Origin: Babylonia areolata
Lineage: Eukaryota; Mollusca; Gastropoda; Neogastropoda; Buccinidae
Assembly: GCF_041734735.1 (NCBI RefSeq)
Contig: NC_134910.1
Coordinates: forward strand, 300,001-364,000
Length of the DNA: 64,000 nucleotides
Direction: 5' to 3'
Below the pieces are notes generated by a model. That model did not search any database. It was not told where the DNA came from and saw only the letters and a program-made list of their open reading frames with translations. Position 1 is the stretch's first letter. The number at the start of each line of letters is the position of its first letter. The translations under genes were made by a program, and so were the position numbers. Positions 25,002 to 33,964 of this stretch are shown one piece after another.

Positions 25002-25386
25002 AGTGTGTGTGTGTGTGTGAGTGTGTGTGTGTGTGTGTGTGAGTCATACAGGATCAGTTACAGAAAGATGTGCCCACAGACTGTCCTACAAAGTATGCTT
25101 CCTGCACTGCAGTTACTGGATGTTGCTGAGAAACAGACACACACTCTCACACACACTCACACACACACACACACACAGAACCAGCTACACACATGCAGCC
25201 AACCACACACTACACACATAACCAACCACATACACACACACACACACACACATGTCCTGACCGCCGTGGGGTGTTTTCCCTGTGCAGGACGCCCCGGGCA
25301 ACCCCTCCAGACCCAGTGGCTACCAGCTGGCCAAGAAGGACAGCGGAGGGTCCAAAAAGTCCTTCTGGAAGTGCAGCATTCTCTGA
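5147..25386 (+). CDS. RAB8: Rab8 small GTPase, complete seven-exon gene
   Basis: Exons 5147-5270, 11793-11853, 16466-16526, 19165-19242, 22364-22453, 24454-24570 and 25288-25386 join in frame to a 209-residue protein; human RAB8A has 207. Visible motifs: P-loop GDSGVGKT (15-22), switch I '[19 protein letters not shown]', [10 protein letters not shown] (63-72), NKCD (121-124), ETSAK (149-153), and a C-terminal CSIL, a CaaL box expected to be geranylgeranylated. Residues 1-28 agree with vertebrate Rab8 except L for V after KTC, and the shared [10 protein letters not shown] and [14 protein letters not shown] favour Rab8 over Rab10 or Rab13. Known family role: GTP-dependent traffic from the trans-Golgi and recycling endosomes to plasma membrane and cilium. 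The start has a good context (A at -3, G at +4). All introns are GT-AG. Introns 1 to 5 are filled with minisatellites near their 3' ends, two of which incorporate the acceptor itself. Confidence 0.95.
5271..6340 (+). other. Intron 1, 5' part: unique sequence
   Basis: AT-rich intronic sequence with no coding potential seen. The only structure is a short GA/GT run at about 5,880-5,916. Confidence 0.8.
6345..6690. repeat. Minisatellite in Rab8 intron 1 ('atgatcattctacttctttc')
   Basis: About ten variable copies of a 25-35 bp unit, 'atgatcattctacttctttc' plus 'tctgt'. Pyrimidine-rich on the sense strand. Confidence 0.9.
7020..7300. repeat. Short tandem repeat in Rab8 intron 1
   Basis: Four diverged copies of a 65-85 bp unit containing 'gtgatcaaaagtaaaattta' and 'agatagataataaat'. 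The flanks (6,700-7,020 and 7,300-8,510) show no gene or clear repeat. Confidence 0.8.
8535..8945. repeat. 68-bp minisatellite in Rab8 intron 1
   Basis: About six copies of a unit of roughly 68 bp holding 'ggtctgatcaactctagtga' and 'atggctgttgaaatggcagt', with few differences between copies, indicating recent expansion. Confidence 0.9.
9262..9297. repeat. (CA)n microsatellite
   Basis: A clean run of CA dinucleotides in Rab8 intron 1. Confidence 0.95.
9560..10085. repeat. 36-bp minisatellite in Rab8 intron 1
   Basis: About 14 copies of a unit with 'cttgtaactaatgtaagtc' followed by 'atggttatggtgtagtgtgt'. The unit carries TGTAAGTC/TGTAAGTY, close to a 5' splice-site consensus. Because 36 is divisible by three, an ORF stays open through it on both strands; this is not a gene. 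Confidence 0.9.
10150..10245. repeat. C-rich low-complexity tract
   Basis: Runs of cytosine and CCCA/CCCCAC in Rab8 intron 1. No gene is seen here or between 10,245 and 10,850. Confidence 0.85.
10855..11780. repeat. Minisatellite abutting the Rab8 exon 2 acceptor
   Basis: Some 16-18 composite units of about 50-60 bp, built from alternating 'gtttgtggttgataatgtgt' and 'gtttatggttgatgatgtgt' halves. G/T-rich on the sense strand. The array ends about 12-20 bp before the acceptor AG at 11,791-11,792, so branch site and polypyrimidine tract of intron 1 must lie in or right next to it. Confidence 0.9.
11793..11853 (+). CDS. RAB8: Rab8 exon 2
   Basis: 61 nt encoding Gly42 (completed) to the first two bases of Trp62: [20 protein letters not shown]. 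Donor GTGAGC. Confidence 0.95.
11893..12150. repeat. (TG)n, (GA)n and G-run microsatellites in Rab8 intron 2
   Basis: A (TG)n run at about 11,895-11,963, a GA run at 11,965-11,990, further TG-rich sequence and a G homopolymer near 12,079-12,092. Confidence 0.9.
12245..12490. repeat. 60-bp tandem repeat in Rab8 intron 2
   Basis: Four nearly identical copies of a 60-bp unit with 'gtgttgatgtatacaggatc' and 'acatgactgtcattgtggat'. Each contains TACAG|GATC, an acceptor-like motif, but no known Rab8 exon sequence. Confidence 0.9.
12492..12640 (+). mobile_element. SINE core fragment
   Basis: 'accttgagtggtggtctgga', 'gtgtgcagcatgcacttag' and 'aagaactgacagcaacaaac' match the body of the fuller SINE at 57,021-57,422. 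The tRNA-like head is missing and the copy is diverged. Confidence 0.8.
12838..13085 (-). mobile_element. Inverted SINE and dispersed-repeat pieces
   Basis: 12,838-12,885 is the reverse complement of part of the 3,515 repeat ('cactgcgttccgactgatcc'). 12,905-13,085 is a diverged reverse copy of the SINE: 'aagtgcatgctgcacacgga' and 'gtttattgtctcatgcagat', then a tRNA-like head remnant ('attgaaatccagattctcag'). Confidence 0.65.
13090..16465. repeat. Minisatellite made from the Rab8 exon 3 acceptor
   Basis: About 100 copies of a 29-40 bp unit, 'tgtgttgacagggacagtga' followed by three to eight GAT. The last unit runs straight into the true junction: TGTGTTGACAG|GGACACTGCT at 16,455-16,475. Each copy thus carries the acceptor CAG plus the first five exon bases GGACA, with AGT where the exon has CT. 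Variants include GACAT, GACAGA and extra GAT units. The reverse strand stays open for more than 700 codons in three frames only because the units lack stops on that strand. Confidence 0.95.
16466..16526 (+). CDS. RAB8: Rab8 exon 3
   Basis: 61 nt encoding [20 protein letters not shown] (residues 63-82), with the G3 motif and the Gln of DTAGQE. Acceptor CAG at the end of the 3.4-kb array; donor GTCAGT. Confidence 0.95.
16540..17440. mobile_element. Non-autonomous foldback element with interleaved inverted repeats
   Basis: The start is 'tgactcacttgtgtaaacaa' and the end 'aggccttgcctctcttg'. Two inverted repeats are interleaved. Arm A (about 16,785-17,040) is the reverse complement of about 17,112-17,355; arm B (17,041-17,112, 'caagagaggcaaggccttca') is the reverse complement of about 17,365-17,435. 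The order is A-B-A'-B'. No coding sequence. The start resembles a repeat I recall from snail sequences; MITE or foldback class is inference. Confidence 0.65.
17500..19145. repeat. Minisatellite upstream of the Rab8 exon 4 acceptor
   Basis: About 47 copies of a 31-38 bp unit, 'gtgagtcattcagacagttg' plus 'tgttgctgtgtg' or 'tgtgcacagtgtgtgtg'. Each unit holds a consensus-like donor (GTG|GTGAGTC) and CAG acceptor-like motifs (ATTCAGACAG, GTGCACAG). The last unit runs into the real acceptor, TGTGTGCACAACAG at 19,151-19,164. A sub-array from about 18,660 has an extra GTCA. Confidence 0.95.
19165..19242 (+). CDS. RAB8: Rab8 exon 4
   Basis: 78 nt encoding residues 83-108, [20 protein letters not shown] then IRNIEE, identical in register to vertebrate Rab8. 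Donor GTACAG. Confidence 0.95.
19364..19410. repeat. (GAT)n microsatellite
   Basis: About 15 pure GAT/ATG units in Rab8 intron 4. Confidence 0.95.
19455..19795. repeat. 81-bp tandem repeat in Rab8 intron 4
   Basis: Four copies of an 81-bp unit containing 'gttgaaataacaacacggct' and 'tgttgccggttttgccgatg', highly similar. Each has TTCAG|GTCAAA. Confidence 0.9.
19796..20285 (+). other. Intron 4 unique sequence
   Basis: No gene or repeat recognised. A G-run lies at about 20,118-20,125. Confidence 0.7.
20290..20800. repeat. 45-55 bp minisatellite in Rab8 intron 4
   Basis: About ten copies of 'ggaatgaaggatgaaagtcc' plus 'tgtaaatcagaaaactgtgc', variable in the second half. Confidence 0.9.
20995..21630. 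repeat. Minisatellite in Rab8 intron 4 (C/A-rich on the sense strand)
   Basis: About 15 copies of a 37-45 bp unit, 'cactgccatgaagtggatgg' plus 'atgacagcaacacccacac'. An exception to the G/T-rich sense-strand rule of this gene. Three frames of the minus strand stay open; not a gene. Confidence 0.9.
22085..22363. repeat. 75-bp tandem repeat containing the Rab8 exon 5 acceptor
   Basis: Three repeat copies of a unit of about 75 bp precede the exon, each with 'gcgatgtctgcagcatg' or 'gggatgtctgctgcatg' and then 'tgtccaaagag' or 'catcagagag'. The real junction is GATGTCTGCAG|CATGCATCCAAGGA at 22,353-22,377. Each copy therefore holds an acceptor and about 14 nt resembling the start of exon 5, then 'ttaagatgaaggtaaagttg' and a GAT run. 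The 5'-most copy has CTGCTG in place of CTGCAG. Confidence 0.9.
22364..22453 (+). CDS. RAB8: Rab8 exon 5
   Basis: 90 nt encoding residues 109-138: [20 protein letters not shown] then [10 protein letters not shown], including the G4 motif NKCD. Donor GTGGGT. Confidence 0.95.
22530..23020. repeat. Minisatellite in Rab8 intron 5 ('tttgctgatctggttatttg')
   Basis: About 13 copies of a 30-38 bp unit, 'tttgctgatctggttatttg' plus 'tttgtcctgaaatg'. Confidence 0.9.
23035..23305. repeat. About 104-bp tandem repeat, 2.6 copies
   Basis: Copies of 'ggctgggtagtaactataag' plus 'gtgagcatcggtgtgtttgt', nearly identical. Open frames across them reflect repetition. Confidence 0.9.
23310..24451. repeat. Minisatellite flush with the Rab8 exon 6 acceptor
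   Basis: About 1.1 kb of a short variable unit built from 'gtgtggtgtcactgtgtcac', with CATGTCACGG and CTATGTCACT variants. The last unit reads GTGTGGTGTCAC and is followed at once by AG|CTGGCC, so the array supplies the whole region where the branch site and polypyrimidine tract should be. All three + frames remain open over 300-385 codons; this is not a gene. Confidence 0.95.
24454..24570 (+). CDS. RAB8: Rab8 exon 6
   Basis: 117 nt encoding residues 139-177: [20 protein letters not shown] then [19 protein letters not shown], with the G5 motif ETSAK. Donor GTAGGG. Confidence 0.95.
24585..25250. repeat. (GA)n, (TG)n and (CA)n-rich intron 6
   Basis: A GA run at 24,578-24,598, long TG-rich sequence with a G run at 24,720-24,733 and alternating CG/TG, then CA-rich runs at 25,137-25,180 and 25,205-25,252. 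Confidence 0.9.
25288..25386 (+). CDS. RAB8: Rab8 exon 7 and stop codon
   Basis: Encodes residues 178-209 ([20 protein letters not shown] then [12 protein letters not shown]) and TGA. The hypervariable tail ends in a CaaL prenylation signal, CSIL; vertebrate Rab8 ends CVLL or CSLL. Confidence 0.95.
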   Translation, partial: DAPGNPSRPSGYQLAKKDSGGSKKSFWKCSIL

Positions 25387-25576
25387 TGCCCCCCTTCCTC
25401 CTCCCTGTCCCCCCTCACCCTCCTCTCCTCTCCACACGGGCTGTCATGGCCATGGTGTCCAGGGAAACAGCCAGTGTTGTGTGGAGACTGTAGTGGAGGG
25501 GTCAGCACCGCCCAATCATACACAGCGTCTGTGTGCGCCACGCCTCACTGGGAGAAGTCTGTGTCCTGCGATTTTC

Positions 25577-25612
<36 letters not shown>

Positions 25613-25750
25613 AGTGACTGTGACTTTTTTTTCTAAGTAACATGTTTTGGGTGTCTGGTTTTTTGTGCCCTCCACTAAGACAAACTGGCTCACCCTGTGG
25701 TGTGGTCATTGTCTTACAATGGTGGTACCAACCGCCGCTATTGCAATAAA
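25387..25750 (+). other. Rab8 3'UTR with AATAAA
   Basis: A C-rich stretch follows the stop, then a (TG)n run at 25,578-25,611 and a canonical AATAAA at 25,745-25,750 in 'ttgcaataaacc'. This would give a 3'UTR of about 380 nt; a longer 3'UTR using later signals is possible. Confidence 0.6.
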
Positions 25751-25924
25751 CCTGGAGATGTAGCGGATGTAGACTGAAACTTAATTTTTTAAAATTTTTA
25801 TGGAGGATGTAGTCTTAGATGAAAATCATGAAGAAGACTTCCAACGTCCTGGAAATCATGGCAATTCACATTTGTTTGAATGATGGTTATTTTGCATGCG
25901 TTCAATTATGAGGAGATAATAAGA

Positions 25925-26262
25925 CTTCACACAACACATCACATTCTTCTTTGACCTGTGAACAGTCAGGGGTTTTCTGTTATGGGGTACATTCTGTAAA
26001 TGTCTTCTTTGACTGGTGAACAGAGTGAGGGGTTTTCTGTTATGGGGTACATTCTGTAAATGTCTTCTTCGACTAGTGAGTGAACAGAGTCAGGGTTTTT
26101 TTGTTATGGGGTACATTCTGTTAATGTCTTCTTTGATTAGTGAACAGTCAGGGTTTAAAAAAAATTTTTTTTTTATGGGGTACATTCTGTTAATGTCTTC
26201 TTTGACTAGTGAACAGTCTGTGTTTTTGTTATGGGGTACATTCTGTAAATGTGTCTTTGTTT
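25925..26262. repeat. About 60-bp tandem repeat downstream of Rab8
   Basis: Five or six copies of 'gttatggggtacattctgta' plus 'aatgtcttctttgactagtg', with variable T-run lengths. Confidence 0.9.
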
Positions 26263-26725
26263 TTTCTTCTTTTTTTTTTTGTAGTTATTTCTAAGAGTTC
26301 TTTTTTTGTTGTTTTGCAGAGTTATTTTTGCTCTTTTTTGTGATTTTGAAAGATTGTTTTCAAGATTTACAACAAAAAAAATTCTTTTTATAGTGTATAA
26401 AGTTTTTTGTGAAATGGTAATTTTTTTTCAGGTGTTACGTTTGTGAAGTCATTCTGTCATTTTCTTGATGTTGGTATTTTGTAATACCCCCCCCTACCCC
26501 CTCCTCCCCCCACTGTTTTTGTAAAGTTACTTTTTGTGCTGTGGCATGGTCTGTACAACAGGTGATCATTGTTTTCCTTCAACACCTTCAGCTCTTCCTT
26601 TTCTGATAATTTATTGACACTGTAATTTCCCCTCCATTCTTTCCAACTTGCCCCCCGCCCCCCCCTCCCTCAAGAGATAAAAGTATGCAATTTGTTTTTG
26701 GAATTTATGTTTCCTCCCTCTCTGG
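26263..26725. other. T-rich unique sequence
   Basis: Poly-T and C-run segments; no gene seen. It could be distal 3'UTR of Rab8. Confidence 0.6.
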
Positions 26726-26734
26726 AGACGATGT

Positions 26735-26985
26735 GTGATTGTGGGTGTTTGTGTGGTGTCTTGTCAGATGGTGTGGGTGTTCGTGTGGTGTCTTGTCAGA
26801 TGGTGTGGGTGTTCGTGTGGTGTCTTGTCAGATGGTGTGGGTGTTCGTGTGGTGTCTTGTCAGATGGTGTGGGTGTTTGTGTGGTGTCTTGTCAGATGGT
26901 GTGGGTGTTTGTGTGGTGTCTTGTCAGATGGTGTGGGTGTTTGTGTGGTGTCTTGTCAGATGGTGTGGGTTTGTGTGAACTGTCA
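26735..26985. repeat. 32-bp minisatellite
   Basis: Eight near-identical copies of 'cttgtcagatggtgtgggtg' plus 'ttcgtgtggtgt'. G/T-rich on +; each has TTGTCAG|ATGG. Confidence 0.95.
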
Positions 26986-26989
26986 TGTC

Positions 26990-27750
26990 AGGTCCAAGAA
27001 CTGTTTGCTGTCTGAAGGCATCTCCCAATGAGTGGATAACAAAAATGTTTGTTTTTTGTGCTTGTGGTTATTGCTGGTTTCATTGCAGCTTGTTTGGACT
27101 GATCTGTACATAGTTGTGCAAAAAGTCTTTCCTTCTGTGCTGATTTTCTGTACAAAACTAACAAAAGCAAAAACAAAAAAAAGTTGCATGCTGCATTTTA
27201 AAAAGTAAAGCGAAAAAACAGTTTATGACTGAACCGTGATACAGGTGGTTATTTTATTTATTAATTTTTTTTTTTACTTGTGACATTGTGTAAGCTGTTG
27301 ATGATGATTGTACATTTTGTGTTGGTCTGAAGGACGTTCTACTCAAGAGTTGTTCCCCTTTGTCATCTGCCTTTGTGAAAATCAGATTCTGGACATGGAG
27401 AGATGTTATTTTTGTGATGGCTTTTTTCTTGTTTTTGCGCAGTGTTAACGGACACAATGATAGAAATAAGATAAAGAGAGTGTTTAAAAAAAAAAGGAAA
27501 ATGAATAGTTGCGCTTTTTTTTTTTTTTTTTCTAAAAGGAAGTTACACAAAATTTGCAGTTTCAAAAGGAAGGGAAAAAAAAAAGAGTGTGTGTGTTTAG
27601 ATTTTGTTGTGGGTGTGTATCATTTTGTGAGTGTATCTAAATTTCAGTGTGTGTGTGTGTGTGTGTGTGAGGACGCGTGTGAATACGACACCAAGATTCC
27701 TCTGAAGTTCTGATTCCTTTTTCTGTTTTATTTTCACAGTTTCTGTTGTC
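26990..27750. other. Unique A/T-rich sequence
   Basis: Poly-T and poly-A runs with a (GT)n at 27,646-27,670. No gene recognised. Confidence 0.6.
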
Positions 27751-27754
27751 ACCA

Positions 27755-28560
27755 CAGTAGAATGTATGTGTGTGTGTAATGTGGCATGGCGTCACTACGA
27801 TGTGACTGCTGTGGTGTGTTGAGTGTGTGTGTGTGTAATGTGGCATGGCGTCATGACGATGTGACTGCTGTGGTGTGTTGAGTGTGTGTGTGTGTAATGT
27901 GGCATGGCGTCATGACGATGTGACTGCTGTGGTGTGTTGAGTGTGTGTAATGTGGCATGGCGTCACTACGATGTGACTGCTGTGGTGTGTTGAGTGTGTG
28001 TAATGTGGCATGGCGTCACTACGATGTGACTGCTGTGGTGTGTTGAGTGTATGTGTGTGTAATGTGGCATGGCGTCACTACGATGTGACTGCTGTGGTGT
28101 GTTGAGTGTGTGTGTGTGTAATGTGGCATGGCGTCATGACGATGTGACTGCTGTGGTGTGTTGAGTGTGTGTAATGTGGCATGGCGTCATGACGATGTGA
28201 CTGCTGTGGTGTGTTGAGTGTGTGTGTGTGTAATGTGGCATGGCGTCATGACGATGTGACTGCTGTGGTGTGTTGAGTGTGTGTGTGTGTAATGTGGCAT
28301 GGCGTCATGACGATGTGACTGCTGTGGTGTGTTGAGTGTGTGTAATGTGGCATGGCGTCACTACGATGTGACTGCTGTGGTGTGTTGAGTGTGTGTAATG
28401 TGGCATGGCGTCACTACGATGTGACTGCTGTGGTGTGTTGAGTGTGTGTGTGTGTAATGTGGCATGGCGTCACTACGATGTGACTGCTGTGGTGTGTTGA
28501 CTGTATGTGTGTGTAATGTGGCATGGCGTCATGACGATGTGACTGCTGTGGTGTGTTGAG
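27755..28560. repeat. 50-58 bp minisatellite
   Basis: About 15 copies of 'taatgtggcatggcgtca' plus 'cgatgtgactgctgtggtg' and 'tgttgagtgtg', differing mainly in GT length and CATGACG/CACTACG. Confidence 0.95.
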
Positions 28561-28829
28561 CGACTGTGTTGTGTTGCGGTCAGTCCACCTGGTGTGTTGC
28601 AGAAGAGAGAGTGTGGCTTTTTGTTGTCCACAGCACAACAGTTCTTCATGCATTCACTGTTTCTTCCCTCCTTACACCAAGGACTGGCCTGGGATTGTGC
28701 AAAGCCTTGGTGGTTTCTGGTTGTTGTTTGTTTTAAACTTTGTGGTTGGCATCTGTTTTCTTCTTTTTTTTGGGGGGGGGGATTCATCTTGCACGCTGCA
28801 GTTTCCTTCCAGTGAAAGTGGCTGCCAAA

Positions 28830-28924
28830 GGGTGTGTGTGTGTCTGAAGTGAGGATGTTTCCTTGCAGGAACAGCAGTGTGTGTGTGTGTGTGTCTGAAG
28901 TGAGGATGTTTCCTTGCAGGAACA

Positions 28925-28958
<34 letters not shown>

Positions 28959-28987
28959 TGAAGTGAGGATGTTTCCTTGCAGGTACA

Positions 28988-29018
<31 letters not shown>

Positions 29019-29048
29019 CTGAAGTGAGGATGTTTCCTTGCAGGAACA

Positions 29049-29082
<34 letters not shown>

Positions 29083-29585
29083 TGAAGTGAGGATGTTTCC
29101 TTGCAGGTACAGCAGTGTGTGTGTGTCTGAAGTGAGGATGTTTCCTTGCAGGAACAGCAGTGTGTGTGTGTGTGTGTCTGAAGTGAGGATGTTTCCTTGC
29201 AGGAACAGCAGTGTGTGTGTGTGTGTGTCTGAAGTGAGGACGTTGTTTCCTTGCAGGTACAGCAGTGTGTGTGTGTGTGTGTGTCTGAAGTGAGGATGTT
29301 GCTACCTGGCAGGTACAGCAGTGTGTGTGTGTGTGTGTCTGAAGTGAGGACGTTGTTTCCTTGCAGGTACAGCAGTGTGTGTGTGTCTGAAGTGAGGATG
29401 TTTCCTTGCAGGTACAGCAGTGTGTGTGTGTGTGTGTGTCTGAAGTGAGGATGTTGCTACCTGGCAGGTACAGCAGTGTGTGTGTGTGTGTGTGTCTGAA
29501 GTGAGGACGTTGTTTCCTTGCAGGTACAGCAGTGTGTGTGTGTGTGTGTCTGAAGTGAGGATGTTGCTACCTGGCAGGGACAGCA
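28830..29585. repeat. Minisatellite with acceptor-like units
   Basis: About 15 copies of 'tgtctgaagtgaggatgttt' plus 'ccttgcaggaacagcag' and a (TG)n of variable length. Each has TTTCCTTGCAG|G, a strong 3' splice-site-like motif, although no exon is known here. Confidence 0.95.
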
Positions 29586-29589
29586 CCTG

Positions 29590-32030
29590 CTGATACTGGG
29601 AGGTTGGTTGGTTTGGTTTTGTTTTGCCCCTAAATTTTTCACCCTAGGAATGCACATCTGTCGTCTCTCTGCTGCTTGGGGCAGGGAAGGAGAGACTTTT
29701 CTAGGGTGTTGATGGATTCATTTTGCATGGAAAACAAGTCAGTTTAAACCTATTTCATGGTTTTGTTTTTGGACCACAAACACTTGTGTTGGCTTTTTTG
29801 GGCTTTGTGTTTGTGTGTGTGTGTGTGTTCGTTATTCTTATTTGTGGTTGTTGTTTTTTTATGTGTGTGGTTCCATGATTTGTTTTCTTGATCATGTATT
29901 ATTCATATTATTCAGATCTTTTGCTAAACATTTCTTGAACAAGCCATTGTTAGAATTAGATCAATGATTTAAACAGACATTCTGCTGTCATGATATATTG
30001 GAATGAGAAGTACGGCAAGATGCAAGAAAATAAGGATTTTATTGAAACAGTTTTGTTGTTCTGGGTTATCTTTGCCTGCTGTTTCTGTTTTTTGTTCTTT
30101 GCATTTTTGTCACAGGTTTGCTGTAAAACAGTAGTTTTTGTGATTCATTTCTTTCTGTATCATTTTAGTAGATATGAAATGTTTGCCGATTGAATCAGAA
30201 AGCAAAGTAACTTTAGAAGTTGGAGTTTTAAGCAGATCTAAAACTATGGTTGTCAGTCAGGCTGGTTGTCAGTCAGGCTTTCCTTGTGATGACAGTTCCC
30301 CCCCACCCCCTTTCCCCCTCCCAGGTTTTTTGTTAACATTGTTGGTTGTACAGACTTGCTGTCTTGTGCAAGGTGACTTGAAGCGATTGGTCAGGCAGAA
30401 AGTTGCGTCATCCACATCATGTGGAAACTTGCCTTTAATCGTTGAGATTGTCAACCTTTAATCGTTGAGATTGTGAACAGCGTGAATGAGCCTTGAAGGA
30501 AATGGGGTGATTCAAAAACCCCAACCTGTAACACCACTTGAAAGCTTTGGAGAGAAAGTGGTCAAGATGGTGACCTAGTCTGGGTCAGGTTGAAAAACCA
30601 CAGTACACCTCTTTAAAAAAAAAATTTTGGAAAAGAAAAAAAGTGGGCAAGAATGGATAAAGCTAGGTCAGGGTGGAATTGTTGAAGAGGGCTGTAGTCG
30701 TGTGTGTGTGTGTGTTAAACATCTCACCACTCCGTGGCCCTCTTTGGGTTTACATGTGTGTGTGTGTGTGTGTGGCATCTAACAGGGTTCATGTAGTGAG
30801 TCAGGCTTGTGGAAAGTAATGCATTGCTGTTTTCAACTTGAACATAACTATGTTTTATTCCAAGCTTTGCAAAATAGAGAATTTACCATATTGTTATGTG
30901 TCAGTTAAAGTCACAATACCATTGAGATGTTGACATATTGGAGGAAATTCCAGAAAGAAGTACAATGATGAATTGTCATTCTCCCCCAGCAGTCTACGTA
31001 CAGATTGTGTTGGAAAGTTAAAAGAGAAAGGAAGGGAAATACAAATCGTCATTGTCATTCTAGAAACATTCAGATTGTGTTGGAAGTTAAACAGAAGGGA
31101 AGTAACAGATTGTCATTGTCACTCAGCAGTCTACATTCACATTGTGTTGAAACTAAAACAAAGGAGGGAGATGACAAATGGGAAGAAGTGAGACGTATTG
31201 TCCGGCACATGAAACAAAACACTGAGTAAGTGTGTCGTTTGTCCTCATGGTGTGGGTGCATAGAGGTGTTTGTGCATTTCCTTGTTTCCAGTTCCAAAGT
31301 GTTGTCCTTTGATTTACAGCTGCAGCTGTTGAAAAAGCTGTGTGTGTGTGTGTGTTGGAAAAGTGTGGAAGTTTCACACTGCCCAAATGTGTGTGTGTGT
31401 GTCTGTGTTCATGCATGTGAGTGTGAGTAGTGCGATTGTTTTGGGAAGAAGTTAGGGAATTTTCACTAACCAAAATCACTATGAAGTGTGTGCATAGTGT
31501 GTGTGTGTGTGTGTGTGAGTGAGAGTGTGCGCATGTGTGTGTTTCTGCGCAGAAAAGTGCTTGTACAATTCTTCTGAATCTGTACAGATCTGATCCATCA
31601 TCATTCTTAACATGGGAAAAAAATTGTAATAAAAAAAAGAAAAAAGAAAGGATGTTGTGTGTGTGTGTGCATGCATGTGCATATGTGCTAATAGTATTAC
31701 GCTTGTGATGCGAGAAAGGAATCTGGCCTGCTGGTCATCTTTCTGAAGGCATCCAGCTTTGGCAGCAAGAATGCTCCACTCCCCGGCCTGTGTGGTGGAG
31801 TGTGACAGGGGCACAGTCAGCAGTCCTAAATGCAACATGGAAACAACAGCTGACATTCAGAGATGCCAAAGGTTACGATTTTGCTGTATTTTGTTATTCT
31901 TGATCACAGTTTGTTCCGATGTTACGCGCATTGAGTGGACCAATCAGCTTAATAGGATTGCCCAAACAAGAGAACATAGCAAAATCAAATTGTGTTTCTG
32001 TCAAACAGTGTCTGTGCCCATTTGCTGATG
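29590..32030. other. Intergenic sequence without recognised gene
   Basis: Mostly unique A/T-rich DNA with short TG runs (30,700-30,715, 30,753-30,772, 31,340-31,353, 31,498-31,517, 31,658-31,669). A weak tandem pattern at 30,985-31,150 repeats 'cagattgtgttggaa' and 'gtcattgtca'. No ORF of convincing composition. Confidence 0.6.
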
Positions 32031-32044
32031 TGGCTCCGAGTCTG

Positions 32045-32345
32045 AGTGTTCCCACCAAAATAAACTGTTCCCACCAATTCAAACTGTTCCCACCAAAATC
32101 AAACTGTTTCCACCAAATCAAACTGTTCCCATCAATTCAAACTGTTTCCCACCAAATTCCCACCAAAATCAAACTGTTCCCACCAAATTCAAACTGTTCC
32201 CACCAATTCAAAATGTTCCCACCAAATTCAAAATGCAAAATGTTCCCACCAAATTCAAAATGTTCCAAATTTCCTTATTGTTCCTATAAACAAAATGTTC
32301 CCACCAAATTCAAAATGTTCCAAATTTCCTTATTGTTCCTATAAA
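32045..32345. repeat. 18-20 bp degenerate tandem repeat plus a 62-bp duplication
   Basis: About 12 copies of 'ctgttcccaccaaattcaaa', then two copies of a block with 'aatgttccaaatttccttat'. Confidence 0.85.
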
Positions 32346-32429
32346 CACTTGACAGGGGTTGGCATATCTGGACATTGGAAAACAATGAACAAAATGGAAA
32401 CAACGACAACAGGTGTGGAGAAAGGTGTA

Positions 32430-33800
32430 GACAGAACTTGATGTTGACAACAGGTGTGGTGATAGGTGTGGAGAGAGCTTGTTGACAACAGGTGTGGTGA
32501 TAGGTGTGGAGAGAGCTTGTTGACAACAGGTGTGGAGATAGGTGTGGAGAGAGCTTGTTGACAACAGGTGTGGAGATAGGTGTGGAGAGAGCTTGTTGAC
32601 AACAGGTGTGGAGATGGGTGTAGACAGAGCTTGTTCATGTTGACAACAGGTGTGGAGATAGGTGTGGAGAGAGCTTGTTGACAACAGGTGTGGAGATGGG
32701 TGTAGACAGAGCTTGTTGATGTTGACAACAGGTGTGGAGATGGGTGTAGACAGAGCTTGTTCATGTTGACAACAGGTGTGGAGATGGGTGTGGAGAGAGC
32801 TTGTTGACAACAGGTGTGGAGATGGGTGTAGACAGAGCTTGTTCATGTTGACAACAGGTGTGGAGATGGGTGTAGACAGAGCTTGTTCATGTTGACAACA
32901 GGTGTGGAGAGAGCTTGTTGACAACAGGTGTGGTGATAGGTGTGGAGAGAGCTTGTTGACAACAGGTGTGGAGATGGGTGTAGACAGAGCTTGTTCATGT
33001 TGACAACAGGTGTGGTGATAGGTGTGGAGAGAGCTTGTTGACAACAGGTGTGGAGATGGGTGTAGACAGAGCTTGTTCATGTTGACAACAGGTGTGGAGA
33101 TAGGTGTGGAGAGAGCTTGTTGACAACAGGTGTGGAGATAGGTGTGGAGAGAGCTTGTTGACAACAGGTGTGGAGATAGGTGTGGAGAGAGCTTGTTGAC
33201 AACAGGTGTGGAGATAGGTGTGGAGAGAGCTTGTTGACAACAGGTGTGGAGAGAGCTTGTTGACAACAGGTGTGGAGATAGGTGTGGAGAGAGCTTGTTG
33301 ACAACAGGTGTGGAGAGAGCTTGTTGACAACAGGTGTGGAGAGAGCTTGTTGACAACAGGTGTGGAGATAGGTGTGGAGAGAGAGCTTGTTGACAACAGG
33401 TGTGGAGAGAGCTTGTTGACAACAGGTGTGGAGATAGGTGTGGAGAGAGCTTGTTGACAACAGGTGTGGAGAGAGCTTGTTGACAACAGGTGTGGTGATA
33501 GGTGTGGAGAGAGCTTGTTGACAACAGGTGTGGAGATGGGTGTGGAGAGAGCTTGTTGACAACAGGTGTGGAGATAGGTGTGGAGAGAGCTTGTTGACAA
33601 CAGGTGTGGAGATAGGTGTGGAGAGAGCTTGTTGACAACAGGTGTGGAGATAGGTGTGGAGAGAGCTTGTTGACAACAGGTGTGGAGATAAGTGTGGAGA
33701 GAGCTTGTTCATGTTGACAACAGGTGTGGAGATAAGTGTGGAGAGAGCTTGTTCATGTTGACAACAGGTGTGGTGATAGGTGAGGTGTGGACAGAGCTTG
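32430..33800. repeat. 38-bp minisatellite
   Basis: About 38 copies of 'gcttgttgacaacaggtgtg' plus 'gagataggtgtggagaga'. Higher-order variants carry 'gttcatgttgacaacagg' and 'gtgtagacagagcttg'. Units contain GACAACAG|GTGTGG. Purine- and G-rich on +. Confidence 0.95.
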
Positions 33801-33964
33801 TTGACAGCCTGTCCCAGACAGGGCAGCAGGTATAACAGGTGAAGCGAACTCCAGCAGCTAGCCCAGAATTCCTTGATGCCAGAAGACCCAGGCTCATTCT
33901 CCTGCAGATCCTGTGCAAGAAACCTGGAGGACTCAAAGAACGTCACCAGGAGGCCACACACTAG

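Noticed and set aside
5147-25386. Identity as Rab10 or Rab13 instead of Rab8
   Set aside because: The sequence [24 protein letters not shown] followed by [18 protein letters not shown], and the CaaL end fit Rab8; Rab10 differs in the switch and C-terminal regions (typically ends in CC) as recalled.
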